NCBI GenBank assembly: GCA_964564735.1
Contig: CAZMCH010000046.1
Span: 1 to 31,785, forward strand
Direction of reading: 5' to 3'
Origin: CAZMCH01 sp964564735
GTDB taxonomy: Bacteria > Poribacteria > DTPJ01
DNA: 31,785 nt
The notes under the pieces are model-generated. The model did not search any database and was not told where the DNA came from. It saw nothing but the letters and a program-made list of their open reading frames with translations. Each line of letters opens with the position of its first letter. Within the stretch, counting starts at the first letter, position 1. Shown here one piece after another: positions 16,946-23,409 of the stretch. Position numbers and translations under genes: made by a program.

Positions 16946-17188
16946 ATGACTCAGATTATTAATGCAATATATGAAGAAGGGGTTTTGAAACCCTTGCAAC
17001 CTCTGGATATACAAGAACACGCAGAAGTACGCATAATTATTGAGCCAAAAATATCTAAATCTTATAATTCATATCATAACATTGTGGCGGAAATTCGCAG
17101 ACGACAGTTAGATCGTGGTTATAAATCTCCAACACGAGAGAATGTGGATTCTTATTTACAGGATGAACGGAATAGCTGGGAGAGATAA
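16946..17188 (+). CDS. Antitoxin, AF2212/DUF104-like
   Basis: About 80 residues from ATG 16946; an in-frame GTG at 16937 is possible but lies closer to the AAAGG ribosome site than is usual. The N-terminal half, I-I-N-A-I-Y-E-E-G-V-L-K-P-L-Q-P-L-D-I, is the hallmark of AF2212/DUF104-like proteins, a small DNA-binding beta fold used as antitoxin in VapBC-type pairs. The C-terminal half is charged (E-I-R-R-R-Q-L-D-R-G) and would wrap the toxin. The PIN-domain gene follows after 2 bp. It should neutralise the nuclease and repress the operon, whose strong promoter and inverted repeat lie just upstream. Confidence 0.85.
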   Translation: MTQIINAIYEEGVLKPLQPLDIQEHAEVRIIIEPKISKSYNSYHNIVAEIRRRQLDRGYKSPTRENVDSYLQDERNSWER

Positions 17189-17190
17189 AA

Positions 17191-17580
17191 GTGCGAATTT
17201 ATCTGGATTCTGCTATTATTATTTATGCTGTTGAGCAAGTCATGCCCTATGCTTCTATTATAGAAACACGGCTATCTGCACCCGATATTGTATGTGTAAC
17301 AAGCGATCTTGCAAGAATGGAATGTCGTGTTAAGCCTTTACAGACTAAAGACGATGAACTTCTAAAGGATTATGACTATTATTTCAAAATGGCGATGGAT
17401 GAAATTGTTGTTTTATCAACCCAAATAATAGACGGTGCAACAAATATCCGAGCAAGATATGGATTTAAGACACCTGATTCAATACATCTTTCTGTTGCGA
17501 CAATATCAAAATGTGATGTATTTTTTACAAATGACTATAGACTTAAACGATTCACCGAAATAGCTGTTGAAATTATTTGA
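17191..17580 (+). CDS. PIN-domain toxin (VapC-like ribonuclease)
   Basis: 129 residues from GTG 17191, 2 bp after the antitoxin stop, with GGGAG upstream. The acidic metal-binding residues of PIN nucleases are in place: Asp6 in I-Y-L-D-S-A, Glu44 in A-R-M-E-C, Asp96 in K-T-P-D-S-I-H-L and Asp115 in F-F-T-N-D. VapC toxins cleave tRNA or rRNA when freed from antitoxin. With all four acids present it should be active. The downstream 180 bp hold only a repeat and the end of a convergent gene. Confidence 0.88.
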   Translation: MRIYLDSAIIIYAVEQVMPYASIIETRLSAPDIVCVTSDLARMECRVKPLQTKDDELLKDYDYYFKMAMDEIVVLSTQIIDGATNIRARYGFKTPDSIHLSVATISKCDVFFTNDYRLKRFTEIAVEII

Positions 17581-17637
17581 TATGAACGGTAAAGGTGTGT
17601 GAGGCAATGAATGAAGCTAATATAGTCAGATTTCATT

Positions 17638-17674
17638 GAAAATCCCTCTAAGTCTTCCTTTTGGAGAGGGAGAA
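17638..17674. repeat. Dispersed element with CCCTCT ... AGAGGG stem
   Basis: GAAAATCCCTCTAAGTCTTC followed by CTTTTGGAGAGGGAGAA matches, with few changes, the element at 23366-23405, which begins GGAAAATCCCTCTAAATCTC. The inverted CCCTCT/AGAGGG blocks allow a hairpin. It lies 57 bp after the PIN toxin stop and could also end that transcript. Confidence 0.55.
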
Positions 17675-17763
17675 TTTGCCGTTGGTGTAAATTATTCGAC
17701 AAAAGAAGAGATTTCTTGCTCTTTAACATGATTTGTCGCTTTGATTAATACAAGAATGATTTA

Positions 17764-19203
17764 CTATAACATTTTCTCATAGAAAGTAATTGCACGACGA
17801 TAAAGAGATTCAACTTCCTCTCGTTGAACATTAGTTATATATCTGTCTTTATCTGATTTTGACATTTCAAGCAATTCTTTGCACCAATTTGCATAATACA
17901 TTGCAGAATCCCTATTAGGCTTCATTGGTGAACCAATCTCAACATATATAGGACTTGTATGAGCAAATTTAATTGTCTTTTGGGGTTTCTCAAATGCTCT
18001 TGCAATAATCCATCCGCTTTCGTTTAATAAAAAATCAAATTCATGTAATCCGTTTTTGCCAAATTCCTGTATAATTTGTCCATTATATATGATCTGAATA
18101 TTTTCCAATTGGTTTTGAGATAAAGCCTTTATAGAGATATTCGCCAGAATTGGTTCTGTAGATTTAATAACTGATCCTGATTCTTGTCCATTTATTGAGA
18201 AAAAGAGCAAAGGTCCATTAGTGGCAAATGAACGCCCTAGCTTCATGCCTATAAACCATTTATCATAGCTAAAACCTTCATCAAGATGGACATAAAGACG
18301 GTTAAATCCAACAGGATTTTTCAGAACACCAGATGCCGATCCTGCGGATATAGGCAAATTCATTCCAAGATTGAGATAATGATAGTATTGATCGAGGACA
18401 TTATCAATAAAACCTCTGTAGTTGGGGAATTTTTGCAGGTCACGGGGTTTTCCCCATGCCTCGTTATCCATTATTTCCTCACGCTGTATATGGTTATTAA
18501 TAATTCCGATTGTGTCAACCCCACCTAAAGCAACATTTACAGGGGCTTCCCACCAGAAAGGCTTTTCCTGATCAACAAGGCAGCCTAAATTATGGGCATT
18601 TCGACAATATTCATATCCAGCAGGATACCAATTCGATTTCAACCCAAGCTCTATTGGGGCATCAAGATTGAGTAGAATTACAGCACCGCCCTGACGTTCA
18701 TCTTCTTGTGTTAAAATACTTGCAACATGGATACTATCCGCTTGTATGATTCTGTTTTTTGGAACGATTTTAATATCATCGCTGGAATATTTCCAATCAT
18801 TCCAAACAGTAATATTGGGTGCAATATTCAGGTCTTCTGCAAGAATAAGATTTTTTATTTCGCTTATTGTGCGGTGAATATGTAAATCACCAGAATACCA
18901 GCCAAGTTCTGCCATGTTGATCCATCTTTGTAATTCGCAATCAACATGATAGTCCTGACCTTTTTCTAAATCTAGTTCGCCTTCAACAGGCATATATTCC
19001 TTACCTTTTTCAACGAGCAAATATACTTTACAGACAGGCAACATAATTTTGAATTGCCCATCGGTAGTGAAATGATTATCATTTTTATAAGAGAAGCATT
19101 TTTCAGGATAATAGTATTTGCCCTTTTCGTCCCTTAAAATTACTCTTGCGGGTGTAAGCTGGGATTTATCGGTTTCTCTGATTTGCACTTTTAGTAATGG
19201 CAT
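17764..19203 (-). CDS. CehA/McbA family metallohydrolase (PHP-like domain)
   Basis: About 479 residues. ATG 19203 has AAGGTG at 6-nt spacing, 5 bp after the ferritin-like gene's stop; an in-frame GTG at 19212 would overlap it. An N-terminal beta-rich domain (1-95) precedes the PHP-type metal site signature G-W-Y-S-G-D-L-H-I-H-R (His108, His110). CehA/McbA proteins are named for carbaryl hydrolase relatives, but most members are uncharacterised metal-dependent hydrolases common in planctomycete-like genomes. No signal peptide is seen. The C-terminal part has G-R-S-F-A-T-N-G-P-L, a family-typical motif. It forms an operon with a ferritin-like protein and possibly an MFS transporter. Natural substrate unknown. 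Confidence 0.85.
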   Translation of the reverse strand: MPLLKVQIRETDKSQLTPARVILRDEKGKYYYPEKCFSYKNDNHFTTDGQFKIMLPVCKVYLLVEKGKEYMPVEGELDLEKGQDYHVDCELQRWINMAELGWYSGDLHIHRTISEIKNLILAEDLNIAPNITVWNDWKYSSDDIKIVPKNRIIQADSIHVASILTQEDERQGGAVILLNLDAPIELGLKSNWYPAGYEYCRNAHNLGCLVDQEKPFWWEAPVNVALGGVDTIGIINNHIQREEIMDNEAWGKPRDLQKFPNYRGFIDNVLDQYYHYLNLGMNLPISAGSASGVLKNPVGFNRLYVHLDEGFSYDKWFIGMKLGRSFATNGPLLFFSINGQESGSVIKSTEPILANISIKALSQNQLENIQIIYNGQIIQEFGKNGLHEFDFLLNESGWIIARAFEKPQKTIKFAHTSPIYVEIGSPMKPNRDSAMYYANWCKELLEMSKSDKDRYITNVQREEVESLYRRAITFYEKML

Positions 19204-19208
19204 TGTTT

Positions 19209-19712
19209 TCACCTTTTGGTATTATTATAGAGAACTGATGTTATATATGCAATATGGCTCATTTCTTCTTTGATGATTATATCAATATTTTTTTGAATAA
19301 GATTTTCAGAGATTGCCTCTTTTATACTTAAATAAAATATAATTGAGTCTTTTTCACGGTCAAGAGCCAATTTTAGAATTGTTTCAGTTGATTCATCGCG
19401 CTTAAGAAGCGGTTGATTAATATCAAAAACTTGTCCATTTGCTATTGATTTTAGATACATTCCCCCTATACCATCTGGATCAAAATAAGGATTCATTATT
19501 GAATCAATTTTCTCTTGAGAAATTATATCTTTTCTCATAGATGCAAAAATAGCTTCATGCTTAATTTCCATTTCTGCTAGCGTGATAAGAAGTTTGTGTG
19601 ATGGTGAATTAGCAGGAACTATATCGGCAGAATCACTATAAAACTTTGCACCATTTCTCTCTATCTGTTCTGCTATTTCAAATATTTCATCAATGTTAAA
19701 TTTCGATCTCAT
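19209..19712 (-). CDS. Ferritin-like/rubrerythrin-type diiron protein
   Basis: About 167 residues forming a four-helix bundle. The diiron ligand pattern of COG1633-type ferritin-like proteins is visible: an N-terminal Glu (E-Q-I-E-R-N-G-A-K-F-Y), E-M-E-I-K-H-E with the E-x-x-H pair, A-L-D-R-E-K-D-S-I, and I-I-K-E-E-M-S-H-I with a second E-x-x-H. No rubredoxin domain is attached. Such proteins handle peroxide or oxygen stress in anaerobes. ATG 19712 is preferred over TTG 19733, which has no ribosome site and directly follows a small peptide stop. It is followed after 5 bp by the CehA/McbA gene. Partner reductase not evident. Confidence 0.85.
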   Translation of the reverse strand: MRSKFNIDEIFEIAEQIERNGAKFYSDSADIVPANSPSHKLLITLAEMEIKHEAIFASMRKDIISQEKIDSIMNPYFDPDGIGGMYLKSIANGQVFDINQPLLKRDESTETILKLALDREKDSIIFYLSIKEAISENLIQKNIDIIIKEEMSHIAYITSVLYNNTKR

Positions 19713-19733
19713 ATTCCTAAATTGTCCTATCAA

Positions 19734-19811
19734 TTATTTATTTTTTTTATATTTTACATTAGCTTCTATACATCTATCAAGAAAAATAGATTCTGCTTTA
19801 TCTGATGTCAT
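19734..19811 (-). CDS. Possible 25-residue leader peptide before the ferritin-like gene
   Basis: ATG 19811 has AGGA at 6-nt spacing, and the frame reads M-T-S-D-K-A-E-S-I-F-L-D-R-C-I-E-A-N-V-K then a lysine-rich end before TAA 19734. The frame stays open about 20 codons upstream of the ATG without a usual start. It may be a leader peptide, the end of a decayed gene, or chance. Confidence 0.25.
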   Translation of the reverse strand: MTSDKAESIFLDRCIEANVKYKKNK

Positions 19812-19887
19812 TGTTGTTCCTGTTGGTAGAGTTTTAGGTATATATATTTTTGCCTTCTTATGATTATATCATAATGGCTTTTTTATT

Positions 19888-21198
19888 TTAAATGTTATTA
19901 TTTGATCGATCACCAACATCCGCAAGCCTTGTCGCAAAATAGCTTCCCAATGCAGAAAAAATAGCAGAAAGTAAGAACATATACTCATAAGGGATAAACC
20001 TAAGCAAAGCCCCCGCAATGACTGGCACAAATCCTAATGGAAACATCAATGTATTCAAAAATCCCAAATATGTAGGACGATTCATTCTCGGAGCCATATT
20101 TATTGTATAGGTCATATATGCGATGCTACTTCCGCTTGTATATGCCTGATTTGCCACAAATACAAGCAGAAAATATGTTGTCTGATAGTTATTTGGTAAT
20201 AATCTTGTGCTGATAGCAATTATCGGAACTATGCAAGCAATTGAATATGAGATAATCATTAACCGTCTGCTACCTTTTCTTTCGCCAATATAACTCCATA
20301 ATGCGTTGAATAATAAGGCACTGATTGCACCAACAGCGGTAAATGTCCCTATCGTTGAGGCATGAACTTTTATTCTGTCAAGGGCATAAGGAACATAAAA
20401 AGGTATACTCATGCCTCCAAAAGATGCTGCTATACGAAATACCAAGAAAGCCCTATAATTTTTGTCTGTTTTGAGAAAATATGAACCTAGTTTTATATGC
20501 TCCCAAAACGGCTTGCGCTCTTTGGGAACTGGCTCTATTGGCTCTTTTACGGATATAAAAGATATTCCTGATATTGTCAAGCCGATAAATCCTAATGAGA
20601 AAATAACCGCATAATTATATGGAAATGCAATAGAGCATCTTTCGCTTAATATAAATCTAATTAGTATCCCAACACCAATAGCGAAAGCCTCTCCGGTGAA
20701 TTGCCTAGTGCCAAATAATCTCGCGATTTTGTTGGCAGGTATAGCTTTTGCAACAATATCGTTGAAGGGCAAGCTCGATATTCCTAAAGAGGAACAAAAG
20801 GTAAAATAAAGGAAATAAAATATAATAAACAATAGAATATCGTTTTTATTTCCAATTAGTAATGTTGTGATTATTATCAAAAACCATGTGGCAAGTCTGA
20901 CAAAAATACCAAATGTATAAAATGGCATCTTTCGAGGGCGATGTTCCATCAAGTTAGACATGAACATCTGAAGCCATATTGAACCAGCAACCATAGTTGA
21001 ACTTGTCAATCCAACTAATACGTTAGATTTAGTCAACTGCTTTACAAATGCTGGTAAAACCATGCCAGAATCAACAAAGCGAAATCCTATACTTGCAAAT
21101 ACCCCGTTGATGTATGATAGAAAGTAATTCTTCTTTGCATCTTTTTCGCTAATAGATTCTTGCTCTGCAATCTGCTCTGAGTCTTCCAATATGCCCAT
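19888..21198 (-). CDS. Major facilitator superfamily transporter
   Basis: 436 residues with about twelve hydrophobic segments after a 25-residue acidic cytoplasmic N-terminus. The first loop has M-E-H-R-P-R-K-M-P-F, equivalent to the basic loop 2-3 motif of MFS proteins, and loop 8-9 has Y-I-G-E-R-K-G-S-R-R-L, the second half's copy. The central loop (E-P-I-E-P-V-P-K-E-R-K-P-F) divides two six-helix halves. ATG 21198 has only a weak GAGAA ribosome site. It is upstream of the ferritin-like and CehA/McbA genes on the same strand, about 75 bp beyond the possible leader peptide. A sugar or organic substrate is plausible; the specificity cannot be read. Confidence 0.9.
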   Translation of the reverse strand: MGILEDSEQIAEQESISEKDAKKNYFLSYINGVFASIGFRFVDSGMVLPAFVKQLTKSNVLVGLTSSTMVAGSIWLQMFMSNLMEHRPRKMPFYTFGIFVRLATWFLIIITTLLIGNKNDILLFIIFYFLYFTFCSSLGISSLPFNDIVAKAIPANKIARLFGTRQFTGEAFAIGVGILIRFILSERCSIAFPYNYAVIFSLGFIGLTISGISFISVKEPIEPVPKERKPFWEHIKLGSYFLKTDKNYRAFLVFRIAASFGGMSIPFYVPYALDRIKVHASTIGTFTAVGAISALLFNALWSYIGERKGSRRLMIISYSIACIVPIIAISTRLLPNNYQTTYFLLVFVANQAYTSGSSIAYMTYTINMAPRMNRPTYLGFLNTLMFPLGFVPVIAGALLRFIPYEYMFLLSAIFSALGSYFATRLADVGDRSNNNI

Positions 21199-21218
21199 AT
21201 AATTCTCAATAAAAAGAA

Positions 21219-21379
21219 ATAGAACGCAGATAAAGCTGATTGAGCGGATTTCCGCTGATTGGGAAAAGAGACAGAATTTTGGATTCAGGGCTTATATTTG
21301 ATGATATTGTTCCTGAAATTTTGTCCTACAGTCCTAAATCCGTGCAAAATCTGCTCTATCCGTTTGATCTGCGTTCTAT
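21219..21379. repeat. Palindromic dispersed element, long copy
   Basis: Same termini as the 9284 copy: ATAGAACGCAGAT at 21219 and ATCTGCGTTCTAT ending 21379. Inner blocks AAAGCTGAT, GAGCGGATT and TCCGCTGATT mirror AATCTGCTC, TATCCG and TTTGATCTGC. The centre carries about 75 extra bp with its own inverted blocks (GACAGAATTTTG and GAAATTTTGTCC). It fills almost the whole gap between the metallophosphoesterase stop and the MFS start, so the MFS promoter may lie within or beyond it. Confidence 0.8.
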
Positions 21380-21384
21380 TAAGA

Positions 21385-22239
21385 TCATATATTAATGATT
21401 TTTAGCCTGCTTTTTGCATATTCCCCTAAATCCTTCGGAGGCTCTGTCAGATAACCAATAGGCGAACATATAGCCAATATACTCGATAAATCACCCTTCC
21501 CTTGCCTTTTTATCATTATATTATATTCTGCGTGTGTATGACCAAAAAAGACATGGCTAATCAATGACTCATTAAGGCATATCTCACCTAAACCTTCACT
21601 ACCCATAAATGCGCTGAAAAAATCCCATGTCGGATCATTGCGATATGTTACACATTCCCTAAATGGTATATGATGTGTTGCAACAATTATGCGTGAAACT
21701 TTATCTTTTATGGAATCGATCTGTTTCTGAAGATCATCTTCAAAGCCCTTTGCAACTTCTGGATCATCTTTGCCCCATTTGGCATAATTTACATCATTCC
21801 ATATCGAGCCACCAAAAGTTTTATTTAGGTAATTTTCGTAAGGGATTTTGTATTCTTTAGATCTGAAGGAATAGTCATACCAACCGATTGTTCCACAAAA
21901 GCCGATCTCATTAATGATCATAGCAGAATCGCCAAGATGATGAAAATCATGCTCTTTGCATAATGCTGTTATAATTTCATATTTTTGATAGGAGTTTATA
22001 TAACCATTATTCGATGCTATCCAGATGTCGTGATTTCCTGCGACCAATAGTTTTTTGCATTGAATATCTTGGAAAGCTGATATAGTTTTTGAAAATTCAA
22101 ATGGAGAGGGCGAAATATCACCACAAATAATAAAAACATCAAGCCCAGAATGTTGGACAATTTTTGAGAGATGTTTTACTATTTTATGATTGGCAGGGGT
22201 TATGTCTGTATGTATGTCAGATGTTATACCTATCCGCAT
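21385..22239 (-). CDS. Calcineurin-like metallophosphoesterase
   Basis: 284 residues with the full metal-binding set of the superfamily in order: D8-x-H10 (T-S-D-I-H), G40-D41 (I-C-G-D), G68-N69-H70-D71, a lone His in V-A-T-H-H-I-P, and G-H-T-H near 236. It should hydrolyse a phosphoester with two metal ions. No signal peptide. It follows iorB on the same strand after a 95-bp gap containing an inverted-repeat element, so co-transcription is possible. The physiological substrate (nucleotide, phosphoprotein or phospholipid) cannot be told. Confidence 0.92.
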   Translation of the reverse strand: MRIGITSDIHTDITPANHKIVKHLSKIVQHSGLDVFIICGDISPSPFEFSKTISAFQDIQCKKLLVAGNHDIWIASNNGYINSYQKYEIITALCKEHDFHHLGDSAMIINEIGFCGTIGWYDYSFRSKEYKIPYENYLNKTFGGSIWNDVNYAKWGKDDPEVAKGFEDDLQKQIDSIKDKVSRIIVATHHIPFRECVTYRNDPTWDFFSAFMGSEGLGEICLNESLISHVFFGHTHAEYNIMIKRQGKGDLSSILAICSPIGYLTEPPKDLGEYAKSRLKIINI

Positions 22240-22253
22240 TATTTTTTATATTT

Positions 22254-22333
22254 ACGAGTTTTTCATATAGATTAAGAAGACCCTTCACTTCGTTCAGGGT
22301 GACATTTCATTGTCATTCTAATAAAAAACTCGT
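22254..22333. repeat. 80-bp element bounded by ACGAGTTTTT / AAAAACTCGT
   Basis: Perfect 10-bp inverted termini (22254-22263, 22324-22333) enclose CACTTCGTTCAGGGTGACA and ATTGTCATTCT, a motif set found as a mobile intergenic element in many unrelated bacterial genomes. The right end is 1 bp from the iorB stop codon, so the element probably also works as the 3'-end hairpin of iorB. Confidence 0.6.
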
Positions 22334-22334
22334 G

Positions 22335-22913
22335 TTATACTGCCTGCAAACCCAAATGGAAGGCTTTTAGGTTTGCTTCAATGGCTTTCTCTGGAACTCT
22401 CTTTGCAATAGCTTCTTCCCATATCTCTATTGGAATATTGAGTTTTTTTGATGCAGAGCCGAGTAAAGCAATATTGGCAGTTCTGATATTTCCAGCTTGT
22501 TTCGCAAGATCAAGGGCATCAACAAATACCGCAGTTGGAAAATATCTTTTTAAGGTTTCTTCTATATCATCAGGATAAGTTGTCGCACCGCTTGCGACAG
22601 TGCTGGGATTTATCCTTTGAGTATTTACAATTACAGTTCCGTCTTTTTTTACAAAGTCAGCCATTCTGAGCGATTCTAGTTCTTCAAAAGATAAAAGCAG
22701 ATCACATTCGCCTTTCATAACAAGCGGAGAATATATCTTTTCACCAAAGCGAATATGGCTGTTGACACTGCCTCCACGTTGTGCCATTCCATGAATTTCG
22801 CTTCTCTTTACGTCAAAGCCTGCTTGCATCGCTGATTGTGATATTATTTCACTCGCAAGAAGGATGCCCTGTCCGCCTACGCCTGTTATTATTATATTCG
22901 TTGTTTCGCTCAA
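22335..22913 (-). CDS. iorB: Indolepyruvate:ferredoxin oxidoreductase, beta subunit
   Basis: 192 residues, the usual IorB length. It opens with I-I-I-T-G-V-G-G-Q-G-I-L-L-A-S, the nucleotide/CoA-binding gamma-domain signature of 2-oxoacid oxidoreductases, followed by R-S-E-I-H-G-M-A-Q-R-G-G-S-V-N-S-H, also diagnostic. With IorA it oxidatively decarboxylates aryl pyruvates from Trp, Phe and Tyr breakdown to acyl-CoA, reducing ferredoxin. iorA lies upstream on the same strand but is 500 bp away, separated by a tandem duplication, where in most genomes the two genes are adjacent. Confidence 0.95.
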   Translation of the reverse strand: MSETTNIIITGVGGQGILLASEIISQSAMQAGFDVKRSEIHGMAQRGGSVNSHIRFGEKIYSPLVMKGECDLLLSFEELESLRMADFVKKDGTVIVNTQRINPSTVASGATTYPDDIEETLKRYFPTAVFVDALDLAKQAGNIRTANIALLGSASKKLNIPIEIWEEAIAKRVPEKAIEANLKAFHLGLQAV

Positions 22914-22944
22914 TTGTCTAACCTCTTATCATTTATAGTTAATA

Positions 22945-23338
22945 CCCACCCCTTAATCCCCTCCCAAGAGGGGAAAGTAGCCCTAAATAACTCGCTATTA
23001 AAGGTATGTTGGGGATATTTGGCAATCTAAAAAAATATCAAACAATTTCTCTGGATTCCCGTTCCCCGTTTTCACGAGGACAAGCTTTACGGGAATGACA
23101 AAGTCGTAAGTTCTCATTCCAGTATAAGTTGGAATCCAGAAAACCCACCCCTTAATCCCCTCCCAAGAGGGGAAAGTAACTCTAAATAACTCGCTATTAA
23201 AGGTATGTTGGGGATATTTGGCAATCTAAAAAAATATCAAACAATTTCTCTGGATTCCCGTTCCCCGTTTTCACGAGGACAAGCTTTACGGGAATGACAA
23301 AGTCGTAAGTTCTCATTCCAGCGGAAGCTAGAATCCAG
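22945..23338. repeat. Tandem direct duplication, two units of about 195 bp (period 199)
   Basis: 22945-23139 and 23144-23338 align base for base at an offset of 199, with two differences near 22980 and a divergent block of about 10 bp near each end. Each unit begins CCCACCCCTTAATCCCCTCC, passes through GGGGATATTTGGCAATC, and contains an inner inverted repeat CTGGATTCC / GGAATCCAG (23051-23059 with 23131-23139 in unit 1; the second unit has one mismatch). Thus each unit is itself a composite of palindromic elements. It lies between iorA and iorB. Confidence 0.95.
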
Positions 23339-23365
23339 TTCTTAGCAATATTTTATCAAAATTGG

Positions 23366-23405
23366 AAAATCCCTCTAAATCTCCCTTTGGTAAAGGGAGA
23401 CTTTT
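23366..23405. repeat. Hairpin element TCTCCCTTT-GGT-AAAGGGAGA
   Basis: A perfect 9-bp stem (23380-23388, 23392-23400) with a 3-nt loop, preceded by GGAAAATCCCTCTAAA and followed on the plus strand by CTTTTTT. It belongs to the same element type as 17638-17674 and lies 5 bp beyond the iorA stop (minus strand), so it may end or attenuate the iorA transcript. The T-run suits plus-strand termination better. Confidence 0.7.
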
Positions 23406-23409
23406 TTGG

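Noticed and set aside
22945..23338. Direct repeats considered as a CRISPR array
   Set aside because: Only two units of about 195 bp without short regular repeats and unique spacers, and no cas genes.
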